A stretch of DNA of 64,000 nucleotides from Anolis sagrei (GCF_037176765.1 NC_090022.1:72898709-72962708); one strand, 5' to 3'; positions 21,701 to 33,385 are shown, counted from the stretch's first letter. The notes: generated by a model not told the origin, from the sequence alone. Program-made: numbers and translations.

Positions 21701-23447
21701 CAAGAGAGCATGACCTAGCCTGAGTTTGTTGGCTTATTGGAGACTAGAATGTGGGTTATGCAATTCCTAGTCCAACATCTTAACCACCACAGCTTCACAC
21801 TGTCTCTGTACCAAGTGCTGAGAGCAGTGAAGTGTTACATTTGAAGTTTGGTAATTGTGCTCTCTGGAGGGCAATTCTTTCAAACCTGAAAGGATAATAA
21901 CAACAGTAACTGGATTATGCCATTGGTGTCTGTTGAACTCCAACAATTATGGCTGAGACTGAGCAGGTCTGAATCTAGTCAGTGTCTGCATGGGAGACCA
22001 CTTGGGAGTCCCCCGATACGTTCCCTTGAGTTCCTCGACAAAAGAAAGTTGGGATATACGTCAACTAAATACACTTAACGCTTTGTGATCAGAAAACTGG
22101 AAAATGCTGGATAAAGCAGAAATCCTTTGTCTAGCAATCTGGGAAAAGGCTCATTGGAATTACTAGAAATTGTTTCCAGTGAAGCATGCATAGTTTTGAG
22201 CTCCATGCTATTTTCTTACAAGAAATCTGGATTTCTCTGGATTGTGGGATATTGACGTTTTCTTTTAAAGCATATTCCTTGGGCTGTCCTCCCTCTCATA
22301 TAATCCCTAGGTGTTAAATAACACAAGCCAAGAAAATCAAACTTTTTGTAATAATCAGAAGTGAGAGTAGCACAGTTTAAAATCTGATATCAATTAGATT
22401 CTAACTAAATGCATTAATTATTTGAGTAGCAAAAACTACACATGATAAAGAAAAAATAATGCATATCTGAATTCAGTGCAAAAAAATCTATAAGGACCTG
22501 GGTTGTTGTAGGTTTTGCGGGTTGTATGGCCATATGGTTTTATTGATTTTATTGATTTTATTGGTATAATGCATGAATTGTTGTTAACTGTGAATTGATG
22601 TAATTTTGTGTTTTGATTGTTCTGTGCTGCAGGCATCAAATTGTGCCTTTGCTTCTGTAAGCCGCCCTGAGTCCCCTTCGGGGTGAGAAGGGCGGGGTAA
22701 AAGAACCCCAAATAAATAAAATAAATAAATAAAATATTCTCAGAGGATGCTTGCCACAGATGCAGGTGAAACATCAGGAGAGAATGCTTCTAGGACATGG
22801 CCATACAACCCAAAAAACCTACAAATAACCCAGTGATTCTGGCCATGAAAGCCTGTGAAAATACACTCTGTAAGAATGATCTAAAACTATATCTGATGAA
22901 AAATACTTGTTGGCTTGTGTAATAAAAGGGGAACCTTGAACAACTTATATTTCAACTAAATCTATAAGTCTAGGTCTGTGCCTGTTTTTCACTTGCTTTT
23001 AGTCTTGCGGTAATTGTTCAATCAGAATAATCTTTTCTTTAGGAAACCTGCCAGGTGCTTAAAAACTACATGGACGAGAACCTAGGCCGTTACATTGTCA
23101 ATGTGACCACAGCGGCTGACCTCTGCAGCCAGACTCAGTGCAATGGCCATGGGCGCTGCCGCCGCCGCCAGAGCGATGCCAATGTCTTCCTGCATCTCAA
23201 CCCAACCAGCTTCAAGATCCTTCGCAATGAACCCGGTTCGCAGGCACCACTGCTGGAGGCCAGAGGGAAGCTATCTCAGGGAGACACGGACTTCTTAAAG
23301 GGCAACTTCCAGTGCCATTGCTACCAGGGTTGGCGGGGGGAAGGATGTGAGGAGCAGCTGAACCCACCGGGTGGCGGCCCTGGCCTTTCCTGGAACATGG
23401 GACTCCACTTGCTGATGACTCTCCTCCTCCTGGCCTGTTTGCACTAG
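14823..23447 (+). CDS. HYAL2: Hyaluronidase 2, GPI-anchored (three coding exons)
   Basis: The joined exons 14823-15758, 20114-20203 and 23043-23447 encode 476 residues (human HYAL2 has 473). This is a GH56 endo-beta-N-acetylhexosaminidase, known to cut high-mass hyaluronan at the cell surface. A signal peptide covers about residues 1-22 (LAAVWLMFLAVPGTLAG). The catalytic motif DWEEW gives Asp136 and acid/base Glu138. Strong family blocks are FDVQASPNEGF, DQNLTIFYKERLGLYP, FPDCYNHDY, ALYPSIYL and IGESAALGAAG. The C-terminal EGF-like part (CSQTQCNGHGRC ... CHCYQGWRGEGC) is followed by GGGPG and a final hydrophobic stretch LLMTLLLLACLH, a GPI-anchor signal; this, and the DVQASPNEGF match, favour HYAL2 over HYAL1 or HYAL3. 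Sequons include NLT, NSS and NVT. All junctions are phase 0. HYAL1 lies downstream in the same orientation. Confidence 0.97.
18181..18333. mobile_element. Palindromic MITE, second copy of the 10.9-kb family
   Basis: It shares 'ggtccttccacacatgcatg', 'atctgctttgaactgggtta', 'ttccagttcaaagcagataa' and 'ttttattcagctgtgtagaa' with 10856-11008, in the same arrangement. Confidence 0.8.
19765..19898. mobile_element. hAT-type palindromic MITE
   Basis: 'aggcatgggcaaacttcgga' on the left and 'gaagtttgccaatgcttg' on the right, with 'ggattttggggagttgaaat'-like arms. A diverged member of the family at 11995-12188. Confidence 0.75.
20114..20203 (+). CDS. HYAL2: HYAL2 coding exon 2 (residues 313-342)
   Basis: The acceptor is TTCTTCCAG|ATG (AG at 20112-20113) and the donor CGG|GTATGT (GT at 20204). 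It encodes MDLISTIGESAALGAAGAIF and ends DTKSR. At 90 bp it equals the matching HYAL1 exon. Confidence 0.95.
21930..22075 (+). mobile_element. 5S-rRNA-derived repeat
   Basis: The sequence 'gctgagactgagcaggtctg' followed by 'gtctgcatgggagaccactt' is a diverged copy of the 5S rRNA internal promoter region. It is a SINE-like remnant, not a working 5S gene. Confidence 0.65.
22500..22865. mobile_element. Penelope palindrome split by a LINE tail
   Basis: The left arm (ggttgttgtaggttttgcgg) and right arm (cagaggatgcttgccacaga ... aaaaaacctacaaataac) are separated by a LINE tail at about 22537-22735 ('gtaagccgccctgagtcccc', ending in AAATA repeats). The flanks ctataagga and ctgtaagaa may be a decayed target duplication. 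Confidence 0.7.
23043..23447 (+). CDS. HYAL2: HYAL2 coding exon 3 (residues 343-476 and stop)
   Basis: The acceptor TTTCTTTAG|GAA has AG at 23041-23042. It encodes the ETCQ strand, the EGF-like cysteines and the GPI signal, ending at the TAG stop 23445-23447. Confidence 0.95.
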   Translation, partial: ETCQVLKNYMDENLGRYIVNVTTAADLCSQTQCNGHGRCRRRQSDANVFLHLNPTSFKILRNEPGSQAPLLEARGKLSQGDTDFLKGNFQCHCYQGWRGEGCEEQLNPPGGGPGLSWNMGLHLLMTLLLLACLH

Positions 23448-25609
23448 GGCTGCCTCTAACTGGAATCAGAGTGGTGTGCAAATGGGTTCCTGGTGCATAC
23501 AGTGAGAGCAAGGTGGGATGTGGTAGGCAGTGAAAGGTAGCCAGAAAAGGGTGACATAGGAGTGATTTGGCCTCTCGGGGTTTTTTTATATTTTTATTTA
23601 GCAGTGATGTAGCAGACCTACTATTTAAGAGACTGTCCTACCTCTCTCATGTGTGCCACTTGCCTTTGAGAGGCTGAAGGGACCCTTCTGCCCTCCCACA
23701 GACAGTATCTCTGTTCACAGGCAGATAGATGACTGTAAGACAAGACTGGTAGTGATGGTGGAGTGCTGCCTTGAGGTATGGCCAGGTCTACCTTTCTCCC
23801 CATCGCCCCTGGTCTTGAGCTGTCCAAAAGTGCCTCTGAGATAAAAACAGACTTGGTGCCTTGGATTAGCTACCCAAAGGGAAAGCAAGACTTGGAGAAT
23901 GAGACAAGTCTAAAAGACATTAGAGACCAGGGAGATGGGAAAGAAGGGACTGAATGTCTGTGCCTATCATCTTGAGACCTTTTTTTGAGAGTGGGACTTG
24001 AGAGAAGTCTGGGTCTAGACTGCAAAGACTGGTTAAAGAAGTGCTTGACTCTTCTGTTATAAGGAGGGATGGAGTCACCATTATAAAAAATGGAGCACAG
24101 ACCCAAGGAGAGGAAAATGGTGGGTTTGATGGAGCTGCTGTAGTGAGGAGAAATTGCTGCTGTTATGTGTCTCTTTAAGATGCAGGACAAGTACTGCTCA
24201 GTCAATAGGGATTTTCCTGGAGGGCAGCAAGCATTGGAGGGAAAATACCCTTTTGCTTACTGGTGGATCGGTGAGCAATGTATTTTTTAATTGCCTAGAT
24301 AAAGATATTCATGGGAAGTGCCATGCCCTGTCCATGTGTGTGTGGCCAGTGTTCAGTCGGAACCCTGCATCTGTTACAGGAAAACCAAAAAGTTTTACCT
24401 CAAAAAAATTAAAGACACACAGAGAAAATCATTGGTATTCTGCATTGTGTGTTAATTGCCCTGAGGTTGCTGCTGCCCCACTTTATCCCTGCCAATAAGG
24501 AAACTGCATCTGTGAGCAATATTTGCCTTCAGACCCCAATAACAAGTTGGCATACTTTCAAGGGATCTCTGTGTGGCTTGTTCTCTTCACCACAAAAGTG
24601 TGGCTTTTGCCGGCACTGGTGTTTCTCCAGGGAGAATTTTCCAACAATTGTGCCTGAATTAGATCATTTCCTATGTTTGGCAGTGTCATGAATATTCTAG
24701 CCTCTCATGTGACCCCCAAAGTAGACCAAATGAAATGGCTCCCTCATTTTGTAGAGATGCTGCTTCCCAATGTGGCCTTCAGCATTCCCAGAACTTGCTT
24801 TCTTCAGAGTACAGTTCTCATAACCGGCCCATTAAGCTTAGCCAAAGTATTTTTTCCAAGCTTTGAGCTCTCCTTTTCCAACCATGCTTGAGTATGAAGG
24901 AGCTACCTCCTGATCCGGTGTTCCTGGTCCCCGTACTCCGGTTTCTCTTCTCTTCAGATTGAATAAGTCAGAGAGACTTAGTTGGCAAAACCAGGCTGTT
25001 GCTACAGCAAGACAGAAGCCCCTAGACTTGATGGAAGCAAATCAATGTATGGCAAAGGAGAGGGAAGAACGGGATAGGATTGTTCCTATCCACTCCTTTC
25101 CTTCCAAAATGGAACTCAGATTCTCATTCTTTGTGAGGCACCATTGGTCTTTTGTTGCCATCTTCTTTCCCTCAATTAAGATAGGTTTGGGGGTCAGTCA
25201 TCTTCTCCTTTGAATGCATATTTCTTGGCTGCCTCTAGCTTGGTCATCTCCAAGAGTGGTGAAAGAAGTTGAGGCTCTGTGAGTAGTCTTGGAGCACTGC
25301 CTGAGATGTTGAGCCAAATGCAATTTTTATACTCCACGAGGTCCTGTCTTAATTGAGCTGCTAGGTCAACAGGATGGTCACTGCAGTAAAATACTCACTT
25401 ATTAAGCCCACTGGAAATGCCACAAGGCAGAGTTAAAACATGCACTGCTTTTTTGTCCTTCTTGACCATTGGTACTGAGGGAATAGAGCAGTCCTTCATC
25501 CCGGGTCAGACTCAGGGCCTTAGAAGAACATAAGCAGATACATGCTGGAACAGAACAAGGGCTTTGTATCATTTGGACTTTTCAAGCTGTAGGCAACAGT
25601 TAAGTCCTT
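23448..25609 (+). other. HYAL2: HYAL2 3' UTR and downstream DNA
   Basis: There is no canonical AATAAA close to the stop. The nearest variant signal ATTAAA is at 24408-24413, which would give a 3' UTR of about 1 kb. No repeats are recognised up to the Penelope palindrome at 25610, so most of this may be UTR or unique DNA. Confidence 0.4.
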
Positions 25610-25805
25610 GGGTTGTTGTAGGTTTTTTAGGCTATATGGCCATGTTCTGGAAGCATTCTCTCCTGACATTTCGCCTGCATCTATGGCAGGCATCGTCAGA
25701 GGTTGTGAAATGTCATGAGAGAATGCTTCCAGAAGATGACCATACAGCCCAAAAAACTTACAACGACCCAGTGATTCCATCCATGAAAGCCTTCGACAAT
25801 ACAGC
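25610..25805. mobile_element. Penelope-derived palindrome with TSD
   Basis: Inverted arms 'ttgttgtaggttttttaggc' and 'aaaaaacttacaacgaccc' enclose a centre with 'agaggttgtgaaatgtc'. The duplication TAAGTCCTT flanks it at 25601-25609 and 25806-25814. The 3' tail reads 'catgaaagccttcgacaata' as in the other copies. Confidence 0.85.
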
Positions 25806-26205
25806 TAAGTCCTTAATGGTCTTTACTCACGCTATTTCCATTCTTCTTGCTTGAGATCACTAATTTGAGATTTGCTGCCTGTGTGGAGCTTTCTACTGGT
25901 CTAACTAATTTTAAAACTTTCAGGCTATTGCTTTTTCTCCTACCCATGTCCAGGGGCAGGGCTGAATATGCTTTTTTTTTTTTTTTTACAAAGGACAAGA
26001 GTTTATGAAAACAAAATTCTTGGTTTCGGTAAGTATCTGTTTGCAGCAGGGTGAAGGAATAGTTTGCAGCTATGATTGCCTTGGAAATCTGGGACAAGGG
26101 GCCTACAGCACCTAGGAAGGTTTTCAGAGAGAAGGCAGACATCTCTCTTGGAAAGTGTGCTCCCTTTTGGAGTATCTTGTTAAAGTTGATGGGAAGAGTA
26201 TAGTT

Positions 26206-26300
26206 CAGGCATGGGCAAACTTGGGCCCTCCAGGTGTTTTGGACTTCAACTCCCACAATTCTTAACAGCCTACCTGAGGCCCCAAGTTTGCCCATGCCTG
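26206..26300. mobile_element. hAT-type MITE, internally shortened, perfect TSD
   Basis: The ends CAGGCATGGGCAAACTTGGG and CCCAAGTTTGCCCATGCCTG are perfect inverted repeats. A perfect 8-bp duplication GTATAGTT lies at 26198-26205 and 26301-26308. Most of the right arm is lost. Confidence 0.92.
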
Positions 26301-26308
26301 GTATAGTT

Positions 26309-28767
26309 AGTCTGTTTAGTTGGTCTGACTGCCTTAGAGTGGTCCTATAGCTAGGAGAAAATGGGTTGAGGAAGCAGACACTGTAGTTATGTGTGCTTGT
26401 ACACACTCCTTTACACATCATAGCGGGCACTGGGTCTGCCAGGCCAAGTAAAACTCCTGCTTAAGAATTCACAAGCATTGAGAATACGACGTCTTGTCTG
26501 CAATAACAAAGGCTTCCTTAAAAAGTTCCTGGGCACAGAGGAATGTGGCTAGCTCTGGAGTGTGGTGTGGTTTGTGCGCACAACAGTTCCCTGGAGAAAG
26601 TGCAAAAAACGGGAAAGAAGCCTGAGCCAGCCTGAAACCGCAGCCTCTGTAGGAATGTGTGTGAGGGGCGTGCTTTGATAGGAGCATTCTTTTACTAGCG
26701 AAGTTCAACCAGGGCTGCTCTTTTATTGATCCCTTTGAATGAGAAGAAAATGGATGTACTCTTTCTTTGTTTCCCTATTCCCTGAGATCTCTAGCCCATT
26801 GCCACCCAGTCCTTGAAGCAGTGTGGCAGAAAACATTTGGGAACGTTAGGAGCAAACAGAGCATTTCTCACATTTTTTTAAAAAAAATCCAATCAAGATT
26901 TAAGTAATTGGACTAATCAAGCGCCACATTATGCTACTACTGGTAGATGAGGTAGAGAATTACTAACAGTTGCTGGTGAGGAAAGCTTCATGGGTCAAAT
27001 TCAACCAGTGGGTGGCAGATGGCTTGATCTGCCAAGCATGAGTCTCACACACTTTGCCTTGCTTTTTGCACTCACTGACACATTTTGGACAAGGATGCAT
27101 TCATTGCCAAGGAGTAAATCTGGAAATTATCAACTAGTCTCTTCAAACTATTATGGAGATGGGAGGTTGTGTTGTTAAAATTCAAATTAAGGACACTATA
27201 GCTCTCCATTGTGAATTGGAGAAAAATTAGGAAGAGTGGTGCTGGTCAAACCTTCTGCGACAGAAGGGTCAGGACTCGGGAGGGGAAGAAGATGCCGGCT
27301 GTTCCTTTCCATCCAAGTAGGAGAGCACCCTCTAGTGCTTCAAGGGAAGCCAACAAATCAAAAGCTCATTTTTCCCCTCCCTCTGAGGACACTGTGTACA
27401 AAATACCAATATAATTGCTTGCTAATGTCATATAAATATGCAGATGTCTCTCGTTTCAGTCAAACTACGGGCCACAGAAACCTTGGGAAGAGCTCATATA
27501 TGAATTCTTCCATAAGGTTGCTGATCCAATGTCTCAATGCCCCTTCTTCTCCAAAATCTTTTTCCCAGGATCAGGCATGTGTTTCCTTCCCACTAATTCT
27601 CCCTTTGATCCCTTCCCCTTTCTTTCACAGACTCTCATAGCTTTTCCACACATTCCCATATATTCAAGACATTGGAACAGAAAACTGTTTTCCTTGCTTT
27701 ATTCTCTTTCGTCATGTTGATTGCACGGTTCTCTCTCTCCAGGTCTGGATATGCTTTGTGCTGTCAAGTTCCACCTCTAGGTTCTAATCAGACTCTAATT
27801 AGTCAACCTTTGTTTTAAGACCATGCCAAATTCAAGAAGAGAACTGTTTTTTAAAATACTTTCCCCCACTTTAAGAACATTTCCTAAAAGCCGAGTGAAG
27901 TAGTTGAAGTGCGTGCTATGAGTTCTTTAAAGTAGTCTGAAAGTTTGTGAGAACCAACCAAACTATCCATATTCAAATTCCTGCTTCTTATTCTGTTTTC
28001 ACAGAATTTGCATTAATTTTAACTCCTTATTGAGTATTCATGAAAACGAATGTGGAGATGGCCTTTCACTCTATCTGAAAGTGTGCCTTAAAAGAGTAGG
28101 GAAAAAACTCTTTGTGATTCTTTATTCCTTCTATCAAAGGAAGAGTATTGGTTAAAGAATGCTAAGCATAATCCAAGATCCGTCTAAGATTTATTTTCAA
28201 AGAACATAAAGTAAATGCATACTGCATTAATTCATGAAACAACATGTTACATATTGAAAATGGGGTTCAGTTTTGTGATATGGCAGCCACAAGCAAAGAA
28301 TAGACAGTATGGTTGAATTCACAGCTAAGGATATGAGGCACTTTTGAATCTTCTGCAAAGGTATAAGAAGTCATGTATTGTATTTTCCCAGCATGTATTG
28401 AGCCTTGCATACATTATGCAGCTCAGAGATATAGCACATTTATTATGTCAAACGTCTTCCTTCAGTCCTTCCCATCTCCAGTTAAAAGAACTTCAACTAA
28501 ATTGAGCTAAGAGACTTCCTACAGAACTACTTAGAACTTAATTAGAGGGCATTGCGTGGTAAATGTTCTAACCTATTATGAGAGAGAGAGTCAGAAAAGT
28601 CAATATGCCTCACTGGCAAGACTAGGTTCAAATCTCTGTATAGCAATGTGAGCTCAAGTTGAGAGTAGAGTTAACATTACTATTAGTGCTGTTTCATACA
28701 CTGTGTTATTTTGTGTGTTTTAATCTATTTATTTTTCTTAACATATTAATATAAAGTTAAACATCTA
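26309..28767. other. Unassigned intergenic DNA
   Basis: No repeat family or coding potential with recognisable domains. Short overlapping frames at 27236-27720 carry no domain. Confidence 0.45.
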
Positions 28768-28968
28768 ACATATTCATAGCGTCATAGAGTTGGAAGAGAC
28801 CACACAGGCCATCCAGTTCAACCCCCTGCCAAGCAGGAAAGGCACAATCAAAGTAACCTCGACAGATGGCCATCCAGCCTCTGTTTAAAAGCCTCTAAAG
28901 AAGGAACTTCCATCACACTCCGAAGCAGAGAATCCCACTGTTGGACACCTCTTACTCTCTCTGTTTTG
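28768..28968 (-). mobile_element. CR1 LINE 3' fragment
   Basis: 'gtcatagagttggaagagac', 'gttcaaccccctgccaagca', 'cagatggccatccagcctct' and 'aagcagagaatcccactg' are the reverse complement of the CR1 end. Confidence 0.8.
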
Positions 28969-29031
28969 TGTCACATCAGTATTAAGCTTCCATCAAACAC
29001 TATATAATATAACGTCACCGATGTTAGAAGT

Positions 29032-29092
29032 CTTTTTTTTCCCCCATGTCAGACGCAACTTGAGAAACTGCAAGTCACTTCTGGTGTGAAGT
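29032..29092 (-). mobile_element. SINE family A, 3' end only
   Basis: 'catgtcagacgcaacttgag' and 'aactgcaagtcacttctggt' match the 3' end of family A; the head is missing. Confidence 0.7.
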
Positions 29093-29585
29093 GATTAGAA
29101 ATTATTTCACCATCATATCAATCACTGAACAGCAAGATTTGTCAGATGAAATTTGTGATCTTAGTTACTAAAGGAAGCAGTAAAGTACTAATATTTAGCA
29201 TTACTCTTGGTTGAAGAATGTCATTACATGTACAAATATGCTTCTGTTTTTGAAAATGGTTGTGAAGGGAACTAGCCTTCTAGGTGTGTTCCAGTATATC
29301 TTACACCAAGCAAAGTGGTGATCCCTGAAGATTTATTTTATGATGTCTTGAAAAGCTTCTCCTTAATGCTATTTTGACATAAATGTTTTAAATAACCCCA
29401 GAAACCTAAAAACGTGCACACACAGTATAACCATAACCTTGAGAGTTTCAATTTCAGCTCAGACTGTCTTGCTTAATTTTTAAGACCATAGATCCAATCT
29501 GAAAGTTTAATCAACTGAAGTGAAGGGTGAGTTACATTTATTTCCTTACTATATTTTCCCATGTAAAAAATAAGAATATGTTAAT

Positions 29586-29890
29586 TGATAACACTATGTA
29601 ACAAAATTTGAAAGAAAATCCTGCCCCTGGTTTGGAGGTGTTATTTCCTGTTTAATTGTGCAGGCCTTACTTTGAAAATAGTTGTTATGCTCCAGAAACT
29701 TCATTTTGGTGGCTGCCACAAACTATGTTGAATTGGTTGAAACTCTTGAGATAGTCGTTGAAAATCTATAGCAAAATGTGCTGCACTGCAAAAACAAAGG
29801 GGTTTTTTTGTGCAGTTTAATAAACTTTTCCTATGCTTTTATGCTAGAACCATTAGGAAATGATATTTATAACCAAGGAACAAACACATA
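29586..29890. mobile_element. MITE (copy 2), uninterrupted
   Basis: Homologous to the unit at 2603-3177 but without the SINE. Its left end is 'taacactatgtaacaaaatt'. The site 'gtgcaggccttactttgaaa' is the empty version of the SINE target. Confidence 0.7.
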
Positions 29891-30324
29891 TGCATTAGAA
29901 AGATGATTGGGGTGAATTCTCATTTCAGCTTTCTATACCATGCTAAAACTCTGATGCCAAAATAGTTATTAGATAATAATCATTGGCAAGAGAGATTCAA
30001 AAAAATGTGGTCTTGTACTTCCTCTCATGAGTAATTATCCTGAAGAAAAAAAATATATGGCTTGCGGCTGCAGGTTAGAGCTGGTCAGCTGCTGGCAGCC
30101 ACTGGTGGTTTATTGCTGGTTGAAGAATGGGTTCCTTGTCTGCAACATAGAGAGTCAAGAGGAAAATCCCAGGAACACAGAACACGTCTAAGAGAGGAAG
30201 ATAAGTTAGAAAGGGGGAGAGGGGGGGAGGGCATGAGAGGGAGATTTGTGTGGCCCAAGGAACAGGAGAAGCTGCTCAGCCCACTTTACAGACCAAATGT
30301 GCATCATAACACTCAGTGGGGAAA

Positions 30325-30382
30325 TAATATAATAAAAATAAAACTTTATATTCCACCCTATCTCTCCTTTTCCAAGGGGAAA
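30325..30382 (-). mobile_element. LINE tail fragment
   Basis: 'aataaaactttatattccac' and 'cctatctctccttttccaag' are the reverse complement of the common LINE 3' end. Confidence 0.55.
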
Positions 30383-30539
30383 GATGGGTATTAATAGTCC
30401 AAAAGAAAATGATCTGTTGGAAAAAGCATGAGAGGTGGAATTGGTATTACTCACTGTACCAAAGATCAGTGTAACTCGAAGTCCTTTTTGAAAATAATTA
30501 AGATTTTGAATCTACGCGCAAGTTGTGTGATCCTACCAT

Positions 30540-31112
30540 TTATTTATTTATTTTATTTAGTATATATTTTTATACAACCCCTCTCAGCCTTCCGGCGACT
30601 CGAGGCGGTTTACAAGGCAAAAATTCAATGCCACCAAAAACACAAATACAATATATAATATAAAAACATCAGCAACAATAAAATCAAAACATTATAATAA
30701 AACATACTTTAATCAATACTCATTAAAACAATGTCCAGTTCTATCATATAGTTATTCTGTTATTATATCAGTAACTCAGTATTCTCAAATGCCTGCTCAA
30801 ATAGTCATGTCTTCAGATTCTTCCGAAATGATAGCAGCGAAGAAGCCGATCTAATCTCCCTAGGAAGGGTGTTCCATAGCCGAGAGGCCACCACTGAGGA
30901 GATCCTGTCTCTCGTCTCCACGAACCGTATTTGTGATGGTGGCGGGACTGAGAGCAGGGCCTCTTCAGATGATCTTAAAGTCCTCGCAGGTTCATAAGGG
31001 GAGATTCGTTCAAACAGGTACGTTGGGCCAGAACCGTGGAGTTTTGTTGACAAGATTGGTTCTAAGATGTTTTCTAGCCCTGCCAAAAACAAATGCCACT
31101 GCTCCAAAACAG
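30540..31112 (-). mobile_element. L2 LINE 3' end with C-terminal coding remnant
   Basis: The minus-strand frame (30805-31137) ends in the L2 signature block: FERISPYEPARTLRSSEE, then RDRISSVVASRLWNTLPREI and SASSLLSFRKNLKT. The 3' UTR has 'tcgccggaaggctgagagg' and closes in AAATA repeats. A SINE family A copy landed in its 5' side. Confidence 0.85.
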
Positions 31113-31383
31113 TTTTTTTGTGTGTGTCAGGAGCCACTTGAGAAACTGCAAATTGCTTCTGGTGTGAAAGAATTGGCCGTCTGCAAGGATGTTGCCCAGA
31201 GGACAGCCAGATGTTTTGATATTTTTACCATCTTTTTTGGAAGGCTTCTCTCATGTCCCCGCATGGGGAGCTGGAGCTGACAGAGGGAGCTCATCTGCAG
31301 TCTCCTCAGATTCGAACCTCTGGCCAGTCGGTCTTCAGTCCTGCCAGCACAAGGGCTTAACTTATTACTCCACCAGGGGCTCC
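31113..31383 (-). mobile_element. SINE family A with perfect TSD
   Basis: On the minus strand it runs from 'ggagcccctggtggagtaat' to 'gtggctcctgacacac' and an A tail. An 11-bp duplication CTCCAAAACAG is at 31102-31112 and 31384-31394. Confidence 0.92.
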
Positions 31384-31394
31384 CTCCAAAACAG

Positions 31395-32311
31395 TTGAGG
31401 GAATACATTTTGAATGGAGAGCAGAAGACTGAGGGGTGGTATGAAAGCCATCTTTATATACCTGAAGGGCTGTCGTTCAGAAGATGGGAGTGAACTTGTT
31501 TTTGGCTGCACCAGAGGAAAGAGCTAGCAAGAGCTGTCTGCCAGCAGAATAGACTTATCTTGGATGGAGCAACTTGAAATTTAACTGAAGTTGAGAACAG
31601 TGCTTGGTTGGGGTGACGAATCATGGAGGCATTCCTGAGGGTGAATGGAAGACGCAGAGAGGAGTTTCCCAGCACTTAAGCTCTAAGAGGCTTTCATCCT
31701 TCTTTCCAAATCTTGCCTTTCCCACAGCTAATACTTTGGCCTTCTGGCTGTTTTCTGCTGTCAACCCTTTTCATCCATCAATTGTAGGCACTGCATGGCT
31801 GTCTGTAAGCTTCCTGAGATAGATTGGAGGACATAGGCTAGCTTGGTGGTACACAGTGGGAGACCAAAACAAAATATATTATTTGCTTTGTCTTCTTTGA
31901 TGTTACACTTAATACCATTTCTCATGGTCCTTGACTAATTCATGAATTATTATCTGGACAACAAATCTGGTCTCCATGAAACTAAGAGATAAGCTGCTAG
32001 TCTGGGCATGAACAGAACACAGGCTGCTTTATTTTTCCTCAGCTCATGTTGTTGACCTATGAAATGGGGGGAATTCTCTCTCTGGCTCTGTAGAATTCTT
32101 CTCTCATCTCCCTCTTCTCATGGACCTCTGACAGCCTTGATTCTGGTATTGGAAAGCAGTCCCAGGGCCCTTTCACTAGGGTCCATTTCAATTGCCATGG
32201 CTGAATCCTGTGGAATTCAGGAGATTGTAATTTTGGTGGACTACTAGAAGGGCTCTCAGGCTGAAACTTCCCTGAATTTCCAATCCCAAGAATGCAGCAG
32301 TTAAGGTGGAA
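31395..32311. other. Unassigned intergenic DNA
   Basis: No repeat family or gene is recognised. Confidence 0.4.
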
Positions 32312-32500
32312 TCACAGTGCTACAAAATTAGAGTTAGAAGGGGCCCCAAGGGCCATCCAGTCCATCTCCCTGCCATACAAGAAAACATGCTCAAAGCACC
32401 CCAAACAGATGGCTGTGCAATCTCTGTTTAAAATCCCCAGGGTAGGAGACTCCACCACTTTCTGACCCCTCTGGTCAAACAGCTATAACATGTAGGTTAA
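32312..32500 (-). mobile_element. CR1 LINE 3' fragment
   Basis: 'caaaattagagttagaaggg', 'agggccatccagtccatctc', 'gatggctgtgcaatctctgt' and 'ccaccactttctgacccct' are the CR1 end in reverse. An (ATTC)n microsatellite follows at 32516-32537. Confidence 0.75.
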
Positions 32501-32715
32501 AAAGTACCCCCCTCCATTCATTCATTCATTCATTCATTAATAAATGTCTTCAATTGCACCTTCTCTGCAAAAATCATAGGAGACTTTATAATGCCTGAAA
32601 GTTGTGTTGCTGTATTATCAATTTGGAGCCTTGGTATCCTTTTGTCCTACACAGTTATAGCAGCCTTGGTCAAAGTTGAACAGGAAAAAGACACTCTTTC
32701 TTCCCATGTAAACTT

Positions 32716-32940
32716 ATCACAGAATCATAGAGTTGGAAGAGACCTTGTGGGCGATCCAGTCCAACTCCCTGCCAAGAAGCAGGAAAATTGCATTCCCAAC
32801 AGATGGCCATCCAGCCTCTGCTTAAAAGTCTCCAAAGAAGGAGGCTCCACTACACTCTGGGGCAGAGAGTTCCACTGCTGAACAGCTCTCACAGTCAAGA
32901 AATTCTTACTAATGTTCAGGTGGAACATTTTCAGCATTAA
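32716..32940 (-). mobile_element. CR1 LINE with C-terminal coding remnant
   Basis: The minus-strand frame reads FHLNISKNFLTVRAVQQWNS and LPQSVVEPPSLETFKQRLDG, the end of the CR1 ORF2. The 3' UTR 'cagaatcatagagttggaag' follows. Confidence 0.88.
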
Positions 32941-33171
32941 CTGAAAACTTGATATAGCTTACCAGACGGTGTGAACTTCACCTCTTAAACTTCACAATGA
33001 AATAAGAAATCCTGTTGAGCTTGCTGTATTTGTTTGCTGTCCAGCATGCTGGGTTTTACATTTCTTGCTGTAGTGCTCTAGTTTCTTAAACTTATTGTCT
33101 GCTCATTGGTTCCCTGCCATAGAATGTACTTACAAAAAGCTAACACTGATAAGAGGTCACATAGAGTGGGC

Positions 33172-33385
33172 TTTTGATATCTGTTGAGGTTTGGTTTCTG
33201 GACCCTCATGAATACCAAAATCCATGGATGCTCAAGTCTCGTTATCTACAATGGTTGAGTAAAACAATTCTTGTATAAAATAGCAGAATCAAGGTTTTCT
33301 TTTTAGATATTTGAGATGGGGGAATATTTTCAAGATGTAGATACAGAATCCATGGATATGAAGGGCCGGTTGGATATGAAGGGCC
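33172..33385. mobile_element. Tigger/pogo-like MITE
   Basis: 'aataccaaaatccatggatg', 'ctcaagtctcgttatctaca' and, at the other end, 'gatacagaatccatggatat' and 'gaagggccaattgtag' form an inverted structure around 'tccatggat'. This resembles Tigger-derived MITEs of amniotes. Confidence 0.6.

Larger units (their letters stand above)
20204..23042. other. HYAL2 last intron
   Basis: It contains a 5S-derived repeat (21930-22075) and a Penelope end split by a LINE tail (22500-22865). The rest is not recognised. Confidence 0.6.
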
